Source: Haematococcus lacustris
Taxonomy: Eukaryota > Chlorophyta > Chlorophyceae > Chlamydomonadales > Haematococcaceae
Direction of reading: 5' to 3'
Assembly: GCA_030144725.1 (NCBI GenBank)
Contig: JASKMD010000012.1
Location: forward strand, 3,479,555 to 3,543,554
Length of the DNA: 64,000 nt
The position numbers and the translations under genes were made by a program. Below the pieces are notes generated by a model. The model was not told the origin of the DNA, searched no databases, and was given only the letters and a program-made list of their open reading frames with translations. Positions 9,501 to 21,010 of this stretch are shown piece after piece (the stretch's first letter is position 1; each line of letters opens with the position of its first letter).

Positions 9501-12232
9501 CCCTCTCCCCTGCAGCCTGCTGCAGCCTGCCAAGACGCTAGTCCCACCCCACCTCACACTGGCCCCCCCTCCCCCACTGACCAGGTATCCCAACCCTCAC
9601 CCCCAGCAGCACCCAGCCCTGCACAGCCTGCCAGCGGGCTCTCGCGCTCCTGGCCCCGGCTGCTGTCGCCCTTCTCAACAGCAGCACAGCGCCCTCGCGT
9701 TGCCATCAAGACGCAGGCCAGCACACCGCTCCCCTCCCATCCACCCTCGGACTGCCCCACCCCACGCGCTGCCTCCCAACCCCTCACCCTGAGCCCTCAC
9801 CCACACCAAGCTGCACCTGGCCACTTGACCCAGCCCCTCACCCCCTCACCCACCCCAGCCCACCGCTCTGCCCACCCCCTGCTGGCCTCTTGGGCAGCAG
9901 CCACTGTGGCTTCAGTCAGCCAGGCCATGGCGGCAGCTCATGCCCGGCGCACCACCCTGGGTGCTGCCCCACCGCCACCGCCACCAGCTGCTACCCAAGA
10001 CCAGGGACTACCGGACAACTTGGCGGGGTTGCCTGCTCCCTCGCATGCAGTCCCAGGTGGCAGCTCACCCAGCATGCCCACGGCGTGCTTGGCTGCTGAG
10101 CTTGGACGCAGCACGGCTGGGGAGGGGGGGCCTGCTGCAGTCCCTGGTGCTGAGGGAGGAGAGGGTGGTGGGCAGGGGGAAGGAGGCCATGCGGTGTCTG
10201 CTCTCATGTTCCAGGTGTTGGCCAGTGGGCAGCAGAAGGGGGCGGGGGGCCGTGGGTGGACCCCAGGCACAGCTGCCCCCTCCGGCAACACCGACAGTAG
10301 CTCGTCATGTAACAATACTAATGATGATGACGATGATAATGACCTCTCCAGTTCAGCATTCCAGCAGCCCAGCTGGTCTTCCCTAGCCGCGGGCCCACAG
10401 CCTCCTTCCCCTCCCTCCCCTCCCTCACTCACTCTCCCCAGCCCACCCTTACTTTCCTCTCCCTCCCTGCCTGAAGCCAAGCTGCCTGCCTGTACCAGTC
10501 ACACTAGTGTGACGTCTGCCTTCAGCAGTGTGACCACCAGCAGCCTGGGCGGCAGCAGCAGCAGCCTGGCAGCCTCACTCAGCTCTGTGGATCTGGCTGC
10601 ACAGGAGGAGGCAGCGCTGGAGGACATCCTGGCACCCGCAGCCATGCCCCCCTGCCTGCGCTCCCAGCCCCGTGACCAAGCAAGTGCAGATGACTGGCCC
10701 CAAAACACTGCAGATGACCCCACAGCAGCTGCAGCAGCAGCAGCTGCAGCAGCAGCAGCAGCAGCAGCAGCTGGACTGGGTGCCCCAGCACGCATACCTC
10801 CCTCAGCAGCCATGGCGTCGGATGGAGGTGTGGGGGAGAGGGTAGTGGCTGCAAAGGAGCCAGCACCACCAAGATCTGGGCTGGGCTCTAGCATGCGTCG
10901 TCACTCCATGCCGTCCAACGCTGCTGGCACAGTGCTTGCATGGGGCAGAGCAAGGGCAGCAGCCGCAGCTGCCCTCAACCCAGTCGCCAGCTTGCAGTCA
11001 GCTGCCCGCCGCTTGACTGTGCAGACAGGCCGGGAGCGGCCACCCCACAGCCATGGTGGTGGAGGCAGCCAGGGGCAGGGGGGCGGCAGGGTCTCAGGGG
11101 GGGTAGGGCCAGCTGCCGGCCCCATGGTGAGCAAAGAGGGTAGCCAGGTGCACAGGCCCCACTCTGACCCAGGCTTGGCCGCTCCTCAGCCTTCAACCCC
11201 TTCTTCCCTGCAGGGCCCCCTCAGCCCAGTCAGGCCGGCAGCTGGAGGTGCTGCTGCTGCTGCCACCCGCCCGCTGCCCTCACGCTCCCTCTCTGCCCCG
11301 AACCTCAGACCCCCTCTGGACCCTCACCCTGACGGCGCCAAGACCTCCCCCTCAGACCGCCTGGCCCACCTGCCCCGCCATGTAGGTGTGGCCTTTGCCC
11401 TGCAGCGGCGCCGCCTCCTTCGCAGCATGCAGCGGCTGCTGCCGTCCCTGCCCTTACCTCGCCTGCCCTACACCCCCTTCCACGCCATAGGAGCTCAGAC
11501 CTACCTCAGCCCACATGGGGCAGTGCCAGTGGTGGCTGCTGCAGGGCGGGCGGCAGAGGCGGCAGCAGACTCCAGCGTGGCGCTGGCTGACCAAGGGCTG
11601 GGGCAGGGCCTGAGCAGCAGCAGCAGCAGCAGCAGCACCAAACCAGTTGGCTGCTCAAAACAGCCAACCCTGCCAAACAGCTCGCCTTCTTTGGCCCCTC
11701 TGGGCGCTGCTGCTGCTTTAGGGGCGGGTGGAGGACAAGGGGTCAGGGCAAGCCAGGGCCGCAGGGCCAGGGGGCCTGCTCCTGACAACCCTGCTGAGCA
11801 GCAGCAGCAGCAGCAGCAGCAGCGGCGGCTGCGGCTGCTGGCCACGGAGGCGACTGGGGCGGCTGCTCTGGCTATGACAGGTTTCCAGGCCAAGGGCCCT
11901 TTCTCACACCACCGCATGGTGGCTTACCGCACCCGGGTCATCCAGCTGCTGCTCCTGGCCCTCCCTCCCTCCCAGCCACCTCCGTTGCAGCAGGGCAGGT
12001 CCCATGCTGACGAGGCAAGCCAGGCTAGGGAGGTGCAGGGCGCAGGTCAGGAGCAGCAGAGCCAGATCGGCCCACAGCCAGCTCCTCCCCTCCCCTTCCC
12101 TTCGCATCCTACCCTCTCCACGGAAAGTGAGCCCAGTGACCGGGGTGTGATGTCCGAGTGTGACCCACATGAGCCGTGTGCCTCCCAGCAGAAGCAAGAC
12201 CCTGGGTTGCGACAGCTGGGCCAGGGGCAGGG

Positions 12233-12269
<37 letters not shown>

Positions 12270-15200
12270 GGTGGGGTGGCCTCAGGTTTGGGCTACCGCC
12301 AAGCCTGGGAGCCTGCCTCCATGGTGGTCCAGCTTAGCCATCAGCTGGTGCCTGCACTCAGTGTGAGCTGGGCAGCAGCCAGCCTGCCCCTGCCCCCTGG
12401 CCCCCTCCCCCTCCCACCTCACGCGGAGGCGGAGGGAAGCAAGCCGCCGGGCCGGACAGGGGCAGGGGCGGGGCCATCAGGCCAGGGAGCTGGGGCGGTG
12501 GCAGCGACAGAGGAGCTGGTGACCCTGACGGTGCAGGTGGAGGGGCGTCACCTGCGCAGTGCCCGCCAGGTCAGCGCTCAGGTGGTGGGCCTGGGCCCTG
12601 CACCCGTCCCCCTGACGGTGCAGGTCACGCAGGCTCGCCTGGTGCCCCCTCCTGCCCACACCCCCCTCACAGCAGCAGCTGCTGCTGTCTGGAGGGCCAC
12701 TCACTCCAGCTCTGGTGCCGCAAGCTCCAGCATCAGTGCCAGCGGCAGCACCAGCAGCTTGAGTGGCAGCACAGGCATAGCCAGCAGGTGGGCCCGGTCG
12801 AGGTCCCGGGGCCGGGTCAAGAGTGGCTTGGGGCCAGGTGGGGTGCCCTCACAGCTGTCAGGGGTGGCTGCAGGCAGCAAAGTCTGGGGTGTTGGGGCTG
12901 GTGGGTCATCATCATCATCAGCAGCAGCAGCGGCACAGGTAGCAATAGCAGGAGGTCAGGGGCGGCAGGCAGGGCCCCTACCCCAGGAGCAGCAGGGAGC
13001 TGGGCGCACTGACGGGCCTACCGAGTCCCAGCCAGGTGCCAGGGTACTGCAGCAGGTGAGAGGGAGGGGGTGTGTTACACGTGTGAAATTGGAAACCAGG
13101 GTGATCTGTGTGACCTGTGTGACATGCTCCTCATGCTCATACATGCACATCATCTTCTGCGATGCGTCCACAGCCACTGGTAGGGAAAGGAGCATGGCTA
13201 TGTGGTGCAAGTCAGGCATGCTGATACATGGGCTCGTTGGCTGCAGAGGCTGCTGGTCACTGTATCTGAGGAAGCTGTCAGGTGCCCATGCTGCCCCAAC
13301 CACCCAATCACCCAACCACCTTGCCTTACCTGCAGTGCTGCAATACTGGCCCTGTGGCATGTGCTGCCTCCTGACCTCAGATGGCGAGCTCCATGTCCCG
13401 CCTGCTGTCCTGGCCTGACGTTGATGCTGAGTCAGACCCATCACCCTTCAGTGACCTGGCCCTGGAGGGTCACACCTCTCTTGTGGCCCAGGTCACACTC
13501 CCCCGCAGCTGCTTGGAGCAGCTAGCCTTGGCAGCCCACACAAAGCGTATGCAGCAGCAGAACCGAGCAATGGCATCCACCCAGCTTCGCCCCGACCGGC
13601 GACCATGGCAGCAGCAGCACCAGACTAGCACAGAACATACCCTCGCAACAGCTAATGGGTATGCAACAGCTAATGGGTATGTTCAAAGTGTGCCGCCACC
13701 AGGACTTGAACCTGGGATTAGTGAAGCTAATGGGTTTGACCTCAGTTCCTCTGGACAAACCTGCCAACTTGACCTCATCTTCAAGTCAGACTTCTCGGTT
13801 GTCTGTGCGCCAGTCGAGCTGCTACCACACCGCGCTGCAGTGATAGGCTCGTCGCCTGCTGCCGCTGCCCTGCTGCATGCAGCCTTGACCAGCCCGCCTG
13901 CCACCCTCGGCCCCACCCAGGCTTCCGGGGTCCCAAACCCCTTTTTGCCTGCAGCACGGAGCTTGGTGGCTGCAGCTGCAGGCGGCCTGGCCAGCAGCAG
14001 GCAGGTTGTCAGCCAGCTGTCAGGCTGGTGCCAGGGCCAGCAGCCCCGGCTAGGCCCTTGGCGCCCTGTCCACTCCGTCCCCCCCGCCGCCTCGTCACCC
14101 TCCACCCTCTCCCCCTTGCCCTCTCCCCACCTGGCAACCTTTGCTGACAGCTCAGGGACCGATGGTACTGCCTTCATCACCGCTGCTGCAGCTCCAGCAA
14201 CGCACGGCAGCAAGCAGGAGCAGGGCAGCAGCAGCGGCATTACCAGCAGCAGCAGCAGCAGCAGCAAGAGCGGCGTGGGATGGCATGCTGGCCAAGATGT
14301 GGCCATGCAGCTGTTGACAATGGTGCAGGCTAAGCTGCAGTGGGAGGCAGCATCCGTGCCCCGCCTGCCTGACCCGTCTTTGCTGCCAGCCACTGGCCTG
14401 GCCACAGCCACAGCTGGGCGGGGCCTGACCTCTCTAACCTCCTCAGCCGCTGCCATGACTCACCCTCCATCCTCCTCACCCTCATCTCCACTAGGGCCTC
14501 CACTCCTGAAGCTTTCCCCCTCAGCTGCCACCATCTCGCCCCTACACCCTACCACTACTCCACAGGCACCCCCTCTTACCCAGCCGCCACCTCTTCCACC
14601 CCCATCCACCCCGCACGCCCCCCACACCCCACACCTGCTGCTCTGGCCCCCTGCACCTGAGCCCCTCCCCCCCGCCTGGCGTGCCGGCTACTTGGTCCAA
14701 GCAGTGTCAGCATGGCGGCTGCAGGCTGCGCTGCTGCTGCTGCGTCAGGTGCAGCGCCTCAGCCTAGTGCCCGGGCTGCTGCTGCTGTTGCAATGGCGGG
14801 GGACCCGACGCCCCCCGCCCCCATCCCAGCTATCTCCCCCTTCACCCCCAGGACGAGGCACTGGCCCAGGACCTGGACCTTCAGTACTTTCTGGAGCAGT
14901 GGATGAACGACCATGGTCCAGCCTGACCAGGAGTGGTGATGGCACTGAGGTGGCTGGTGTTGGGGGCGGGGCCGGGGCAGGGTTTGTCGGGCGGCAGGAT
15001 TTGAGCCTGAGACCACAGGCGGTGGGCCCAGCACTGGGACAGCCAGCATGGGCACAGCAGCTAGAGCCAGGTCTGCTTGTTGCCCACACCCCAATGCCAG
15101 GGGACAGTCAGGCAAGCAGCTCCTCTGACCTGCAGGTGCCAGACATCAGCCTGCCTGCAGCACTGACAGGCCTGAGTGCTGGTACAGCCGGGGGGGAGGT

Positions 15201-15868
15201 GGGGTCAGGGGGGTTGGCGGCAGCAGCAGCAGCTACCAGGGCCGCCTGGGTCCATTCGGAGCTGGGCACTCAGATTGTTGCCCTGGCCGCAGCTGCAGCA
15301 GTGGCTGGCGCAGGCGCAGGGGGCCTGCCCCAAGGGCTAGGCACCTGGGCAACTGCTGGGCCGCCCCACTCCTTGCAAAGCGCTGGGGCAGCGGCTACTG
15401 CAGCTGTCATCACTGCAGCTGCTGCAGCCAAGGCCAGCGGGGGGTGGACCGGCACCGCACTCCCCGCCCTGCCACCACTCCCCATGCGTCTGGCACCACT
15501 TTTGAGGGGCAGCGGCCCCAGCTTGGGGCCAGGCAGCAGCAGGGGGGAGGCGGAGAGTAGGGAGGGGCAAGCCAGTGGCAGCAGCAGGGGGGGCCAGCCC
15601 GTGCAGCCCCAAGCACCACCTGTGGTGGTGATCGGTCTGGGGGGAGACTCTGGGCTGGCCCCCCGGGTCAGGCCTGCCTCTGTGGCCAGTGTTGCCGCGG
15701 TGTCCGCCCAGCAACTAGCCCGCAGCGCTCCTCCACCCCGACCCCTGCCAAACACATCAGCTGCACCAGCACTTGCATTGCCCGCCTCCAGCACTCACGC
15801 CAGCAGCTCCAATAGTGGTGCTGTCACAGTCCTTGAGACCGCCAGTGTAATGGGCAGCAGCAGCAGCA

Positions 15869-15919
<51 letters not shown>

Positions 15920-16312
15920 ACAGTGGTGCAAGGGGGGCAGCACCATCAGGGCCAGCTGGAGCGCCAGCCATCAACCACGCGGCTCTCAGCGGCACCTCCT
16001 GGGGGTTGCGGCGCCGGCTGAACCTGCTGCTGTGGCGCAGCCCCCTGCCCACCCTGCAGAACCCTAGCCAGCCCCTCCCACCTGATGCCCTCCCTGAACC
16101 ACAGCAGTTGCTAGGCAAACAACAGCCTCGGCAACCCAATGAGCAGGGGCAGGGGCAGGGGCAGGGGCAGGGACGGCGCATTGGCCTGGCCAGCTGGCAG
16201 CCCACATGGGGCCGTGGCTCTGACAAGCTCCTGAGACTACATTCTGACCACACACCCAGTCCCCCACCTCCTGCCAGTGCCCCTGGCCAGCCACATGCCA
16301 CCCAGACAGCAG

Positions 16313-16374
<62 letters not shown>

Positions 16375-18501
16375 GCGCCAGCCGCACTGCGCCCTGTCAA
16401 CCAGGCCTGGCCTGACACGAGCCCTGTGCACGCCGCAGTGCCATTCCCCACAGCAGCAGCAGCAACAGCAGCAGCAGCAGGAGGCCGGGTGGCGGTGCCA
16501 GCGCCCCTTTGCCTGGACCCCACCCCCACTCCCAGCCCCTGGGGGGTTTTGCCTGGGGGGGCGGTGATGGTGACCAACCTGACGGCCCTGCTGCCCCACA
16601 CTTCGCCATGGGTGCTGACCAGGGTGCTCGCAGCAGTACTGAGACGCCAGGTGCGGGGCCCTACCTGCTGGCCTGGCCTGGCCTGGCCCCGACCCTGACC
16701 CTGACTTCAGCCACCACCCGCCCTTCACGCCTCCCCTTGTGCCCTGCACTCATTATCCACACCCCTTAACCTCCGCCACCCTCCTCCCCGCCTGCTTTAT
16801 TTCCCAAAGGGGTCAGGGGGCAAAGGGGTCGAGGGGCAGAGGGCAAAGATGCATGTTCTTAGGCTGAGGGCGCAGCCTGATGGCCGTCTTCAACACAGCG
16901 GCCTCACATGCCAGGTCAAGAGCCCTATCTTGGCAGTGAGGTCAGGGGTGGTAAGGCTACTGCAGACCACTGGCTGCCACCCTACCTACCCACCTACCTA
17001 CTTGCTGGGCTGCTCCCCTGTGCCACCCCAGTGCAGCCTTGATGAGCCTTGATGAGCCTTGCCCTGCCGGACCTGTGTTGTTCAGGGAGCACTGGCGGTA
17101 GGATGGCGGCAGGGCTGGCACGGACTGCTGGGAGGCTTGACCCAGGTGCTGCGGCCGGCTGCGCTGCGCTGCGTGTACAACTTTGTGCGCGGCTTACCCT
17201 TCCAGTGGCGCCAGGTGGGGCCGGCCGGGAAGGTTGACGCGGCTGATGCAGCACAGGGCTGTGCGGGGTAACACTGGTAGGGAGATGGACGGGGGGAGAG
17301 GGGCAGGGTAGGCAGCAGGGGGGGCAGCATGGGGGGCGGGCAGCAGGGCGGGCAGCAGAGTGGGCATCGGGACGGGCAGCAGGGCGGGCAGCAGGGCGGG
17401 CAGCAGGGCGGGCAGCAGGGCGGTCCCTCCATCCCCCCACTCCCCTTGTGCCCACCCTGCCGCCCTCCCCTGTCGCCACTGCTGCTGCGCCTCCAGGCAC
17501 ACCAGTGGCCGGCCAGCTCTCCTGCCACTGGCCTGCACCAGCACTGGTCCGCCCTGCTGCTGGCTGTCAGCGCGGCTGACGACCTGCGCCTGGTGCGCTC
17601 GCCAGACTTCAGCCTCATGGTGGCCCGGGCCCTAGCCGCGGGGGTGCCCCTGCTGCCGGTGGTGCTGGCCAGCCCTTCCACCCCCCCTGCCAAAGTGTCT
17701 GCTGCAGTGGGTGCTGCAGCCAGTGCCTGCAGGACCGCCCCAGCATCAGTCAGGGTGCTGGTGGTGGAGGAGGCAGCGCTGGCACAAGGCCCTGCTGGGA
17801 GCAGAGGGGCTCCGGAGGCCTCAGGGGAGGCACAGGCGCCCGGTGCACAGCGCAGGAGCTGGACAGCTGACGCTGCTGGGCTGTATGGGACACAAGGGGG
17901 GCGGCGGCCTGGGGCGAGCCCTGCAGTGGGTGCCGCAGGGGAGCAGCAGCAGCAGCAGCTACGTCGCAGCTGGCCTTGGCCTGTGGCCCGCAGTGCAAGC
18001 AGGCAGCCAGGGGCTCCACTGGTCATGGCTGCAGCAGCCCCAGGCAGAACAGCACCGGCTGGGTCAGCAGCTGCTGGAGTAGCAGCAGCAGCGATGGCAG
18101 CAGCAGCAGCAGTGGTCATGGTGCCTGGCGCACAGGGAGGAGCCCAGCTGCCAGCGCTGGGTGCTGTGGTCAGCAGCCTGCCTGAGCTGCAGTCCGCCCT
18201 GCAGCAGGCTCTGATGCAGGCGGGCCCTCAAGGGCAACACACGCTGCTGGCTCAGGGCGGGCAGCAGGGCCGGCAGCAGGGCCAGCAGCAGCTGCCACCG
18301 CTGCCCAGCTTGCTGGCCAGGCTGCGTCAGCCACCTGGGCTGCAGGTCCTCAGGGGCAGGTGGGCTCGGCCAGGACGCTCAGGGCTGCCCCAGGCTGGGC
18401 AGGTGGGCCAGCAGGCCGCCCTCAAGCAGCCCATGCAGCAGCAGGAAGGAGCACAGCAAGAGGGGTGGCAGGTGCAGCAGCCCCAACAACAGCTATGGTG
18501 A
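6515..18501 (+). CDS. large class 3 lipase (alpha/beta hydrolase)
   Basis: Ten exons join in phase: 6515-6838, 7033-7196, 7328-7385, 7822-7902, 8372-8489, 8860-9033, 9310-13055, 13381-16650, 17086-17214, 17497-18501, giving about 3,022 residues. Introns are GT-AG except the third, which uses a GC donor (7386). The hydrolase fold is clear: ALYVAFMGTKQ then ARDLVADASFLHTPVWEEA, the nucleophile elbow GHSLGGAVAKL (Ser about 247), ASPAVGN, YFLPGEDQL (Asp about 308), and far downstream FSHHRMVAYRTRV (His about 1173). Such enzymes hydrolyse acyl esters of glycerolipids; the substrate is unknown. From residue ~310 on most sequence is low-complexity Pro/Ser/Ala/Gln with CAG-coded tracts, far longer than usual for the family. 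The start MPPKDRRESS is the first ATG of an exon with a good donor. No clear targeting peptide. An extra intron inside the giant exons cannot be excluded. Confidence 0.8.
7386..7821 (+). other. GC-AG intron of the lipase gene with CAG-rich block
   Basis: The donor is aagcag|gcaagc and the acceptor tgtcacag. Use of this intron joins GTKQ to ARDLVADASF, as in related lipases. It contains a CAG/CAA-rich block (about 7654-7790) that is open in one frame as poly-Gln but is intronic in this model. Confidence 0.7.
8735..8822 (+). repeat. intronic ccctgaccctgagtctacctag repeat
   Basis: A partial tandem of about 45 bp (gccctaaccctgaccctgagtctacctag-type) lies in the intron before the GGAVAKL exon. 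Similar ccctga/ccctaa strings occur in other introns of the window (about 26950-27010, 54795-54890). Confidence 0.6.
10720..16480 (+). repeat. clustered CAG/AGC trinucleotide tracts inside lipase exons 7 and 8
   Basis: Pure or near-pure tracts lie at about 10724-10770 (read as Ala), 11614-11636 (Ser), 11800-11821 (Gln), 12234-12266 (Gln), 15856-15917 (Ser), 16313-16373 (Ala) and 16454-16480 (Ala). The same triplet is read in different frames as Gln, Ser or Ala, so the DNA repeat rather than one amino acid seems to be what expands. Confidence 0.85.
13645..13760 (-). repeat. tRNA-related (SINE-like) insertion within lipase exon 8
   Basis: On the minus strand 13715-13699 forms a T-arm, CCAGG-TTCAAGT-CCTGG, containing a consensus Pol III B box (GGTTCAAGTCC). 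About 54 bp upstream is an A-box-like tggcaggtttgtcc. Two exact 18-bp tandem units (13645-13662, 13663-13680) lie at its 3' side, and gctaatgggt recurs at ~13727. No complete tRNA cloverleaf can be drawn. On the plus strand the segment is translated in frame as PPPGLEPGI, so it appears exonised. Confidence 0.5.
17341..17428 (+). repeat. 12-bp intronic minisatellite
   Basis: About seven units of cagcagggcggg lie in the last lipase intron, just upstream of the exon beginning AHQWPASS. G-rich on the plus strand. Confidence 0.75.
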
Positions 18502-18929
18502 CCGCTGCTGCGTGTCCGGTTTTGCAGTAAGTATGCTGCAGCTTCGGCTGTGCCGGCACAGTTTGCCCCTCAATGCCAGACATTGACAAGGGGCCTCAGT
18601 GCCAGCCAGGCAGCATGCTCACAGCTTCCTCACAGCTGGTCAGTCCAGCAGGGTTGGGGTTAGGGATGTCAGCAGCACCACGGCAGCACTACAGTAGCAC
18701 AAGCGTAGGAGCAGCTGTGCTTTCTGGGATGATAGTGCCGTGTTGATGATGATGATGATGATGATAGTGCCGCTTCTTGTTCAGCTCGTGTGTCAATCCC
18801 TGTCCTGACGGCTGACAAGTGTTTGGGGGGACTGAGGGTCAAGGCATGGGCCAAGGTGGTGGTGGTGCAGAGGGGTGGACGTGTGACTGCTGCGTAGGGG
18901 ATCACAGCATACTGCATACGTAGTGGTTG
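18502..18929. other. 3' flank of the lipase gene
   Basis: Non-coding. It holds a (ATG)n microsatellite at about 18744-18764 and no other named feature. A poly(A) signal was not identified. Confidence 0.4.
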
Positions 18930-18985
18930 CTAGTGGCCACTACTGGTCCGGCTCAAATGAAGGCCCTAGTGGGGGACAAGGGGAC
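18930..18985 (+). repeat. solo Fanzor right-end motif
   Basis: The stretch gtggccactactggtccggc...ggccctagtgggggac matches the terminal part of the Fanzor copy B 3' region (22960-23012). No Fanzor coding sequence precedes it. It lies in inverted orientation to the copy at 20410-20450. Confidence 0.7.
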
Positions 18986-19115
18986 TGGAACCGGCACAGA
19001 GAACAACGTCAGACAATACCACGTTGGCATATTCGAGTGACTAATAGTTATCTTTCCAGCCAGCCTTGATTCCTACAGCCTTCATGTTACACCAAAACAA
19101 ATCAATAGTTGTAAT

Positions 19116-19593
19116 CAGACTTGTGAAAACTGCAGATTGTCATTCAGATTTCCACTGAGAATTATCATCGGCAAAACTGAAGGTTTTCACTGCACAAGTG
19201 AAAGTGCTGGGTGCTGCCCCGGTCGGCCCGCAGCGCGACGGCTGCAGCAGGTGAGCAGCAGCGTGACAACCAGCGACTCGCCCCGTGCAGTCTGCCCAGG
19301 CTCTAGTCGCTGCCATCAGCAGGAGCCCGGCGCTGCTTCTCTCACGGGTGTTGCAGAACCCCGTAATTGGCTTGGATGGCGCCAGCGAGCTGCAGCGATA
19401 GCGGAGGAAGCGCAAGGCAACCCCCCCCATAACTGCAAACCCAGCTGCAAACCGATATCTGCGTGTTAGAGGACTAGCAGGCCGCGCGCAAAAGGGGAGG
19501 CTTAGAAACCAGCGACAACCGCTCGGATTCACTGGCGTAAGTTCTTATGAAAACTTCATGGTGAAGTGAAAATCTGAAATCCTGAAAGACTTG
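19116..19593. mobile_element. hAT-type MITE, second copy (about 478 bp)
   Basis: Related to 5750-6229 by its left end (CAGACTTGTGAAAA), by tgaaaatctgaaat near the right end, and internally (inverted: cgctggcgcca and cggggcagcacccagcactttca). Length is almost the same. The right terminus is degraded and the target duplication imperfect (ttgtaat / ttgtagt), so it is older than the first copy. Confidence 0.6.
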
Positions 19594-20409
19594 TTGTAGT
19601 TGAGGATCGCACCATCTACTACATCTAAGATCACGGTGTTACAGCCACCACCATGACCTGCCTACCTGCCTGCCAAGGGCTTGACTGCTTCCACTCTGAC
19701 CCACCCTGGGTAGCCCATTTCGCCCCCGGGCTGTTCTGCTAGGGATGGGGGTGGTAGGGCCAGGCTGGTGGGCAGTGACCTCGGCTGGCTATGGGTCAGG
19801 TGCGAGGACCTTGAGGCTGCGCACGCCTTCGCCTTCACCGTACCGTGCTTGGACCCCGTGCGCCCTTGGCCCCACCCGTGGATCGTGTCCGGGACGCGTC
19901 GGAGCGTGCCATACGGACGTGCTAACACCTTTTGTACCGCTCGCGGGGATTGTGTGCCTGCAGGGTGCAGGGGACGCAAGCGGGCTGCCGTAAACCCGTG
20001 AACGAGCCCCCTGCCCAAGGCCGACGAGCAAATAGGCGGCAGGCGCATTACCCTTGCCATTGTCTCGCAGCTCCCTGATCGCTGCAGCCTGCGCCGCGCA
20101 TACCTCCACACCCCGTCAGTTCCGCGCTGTCGCCCCCTCAGCCTGTGAAGCGGACTTCGCCACAGGCAGGTCGAGGTCTAAACAAAGTGCTGCTCACGCA
20201 CGCAATGTCTGATACTGGTAAGCCGCAAAGCCATGGGCTTCGGGCTGCCAGCAGAGCAGGCTGAGCACATTGCTCCCTCATCATCACCAGCAGCAGCAGC
20301 AACAGCAGCAGCAATACCAGCTACAACATGTGGGGTACCCGCATGGATGGTGATGTTCAACGATGCTGCTCAACAATCAATGCAATAAACAATCAATGTA
20401 AATCCAATC
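19594..20409. other. no supported gene
   Basis: A 149-codon minus-strand frame (19662-20111) and an overlapping one are open but show no recognisable domain, so I do not call a gene. A short CAG tract lies near 20290. Confidence 0.3.
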
Positions 20410-20450
20410 AGCCCCCTTGTCCCTCACTAGGGCCTCCAATTGAGCCGGAG
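20410..20450 (-). repeat. solo Fanzor right-end motif, inverted
   Basis: gtccctcactagggcctcca and the following bases are the reverse complement of the Fanzor terminal motif. With 18930-18985 it forms an inverted pair around a 1.4-kb segment that includes the second MITE. Confidence 0.65.
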
Positions 20451-20879
20451 CCTTTACAGGTAGAAGGGGCAGACTGAGGTAAAGGGGCTGGGTGATGTTC
20501 ACACAACTGGGGAGCCATGACAGCAGGTAAGGGGAGGAATGCACACCTGGCCTGCGTTAAGTTGGGTACAAGCCTGGTTTGGAGCCCCCAGCCTGCCAGG
20601 TTGAGGGTAGGGTGCAGGGGGCAGCAGGGGCAGCTGCAGCGGCAGCCAAGGGGTGCCCTCCTACCTGCTGCTGCAGCCCCTAAATCCGATTAGCCACGGT
20701 ACGTGCTCACTATGGAGCCAGCTATGGCTTGCAGCAGCAACAGCACACATGCAGCAGCCTACTGCCAGATGTTTGTCCCTTCAGCTTTCCTCCACTGCCA
20801 CTCAGGCTGAATAATGCAGACAATTACCACCAGCTGAATGGCTCCCCTGGCTCTTGCAATGCTCAATGCAGGTTACAGT
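20451..20879. other. no gene recognised
   Basis: Non-coding GC-rich DNA; no repeat or domain recognised. Confidence 0.35.
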
Positions 20880-21010
20880 TGCCACCAAGGTGAGCAGCTG
20901 CCTGCGTCCTTAGGCGGCCAACATCCAGTGCTAGACGGTGCTGACGGGGTTCTGCTTGTCGCTGAGACCCTAAGGGGTAAGCCGCCAAGGGGTGTTGTAG
21001 GTGAAGGAGG
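20880..21010 (+). pseudogene. possible pyruvate kinase exon relic
   Basis: VLDGADGVLLVAETLRGKPP is close to the conserved VLDGxDGILLGAETLRGxYP segment of plant and algal pyruvate kinases. The codons just upstream (ANI then Q C stop) look like the family's ATDVANAV in another frame, so a frameshift separates them. A short flanked fragment VTVATK precedes. The rest of the gene is not recognisable here. Based on one motif only. Confidence 0.4.

Noticed and set aside
9186..12266. Minus-strand frames opposite lipase exon 7
   Set aside because: They are shadows of GC-rich coding DNA with CAG tracts (CTG on the other strand); no domains.
14985..15015. Second tRNA-like T-arm (ggatttgagcc) in lipase exon 8
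   Set aside because: Stem only 4 bp, no A box or repeat nearby; likely coincidence.
19662..20111. 149-codon minus-strand ORF
   Set aside because: No domain, other strand also open, in a transposon-derived interval; treated as chance.
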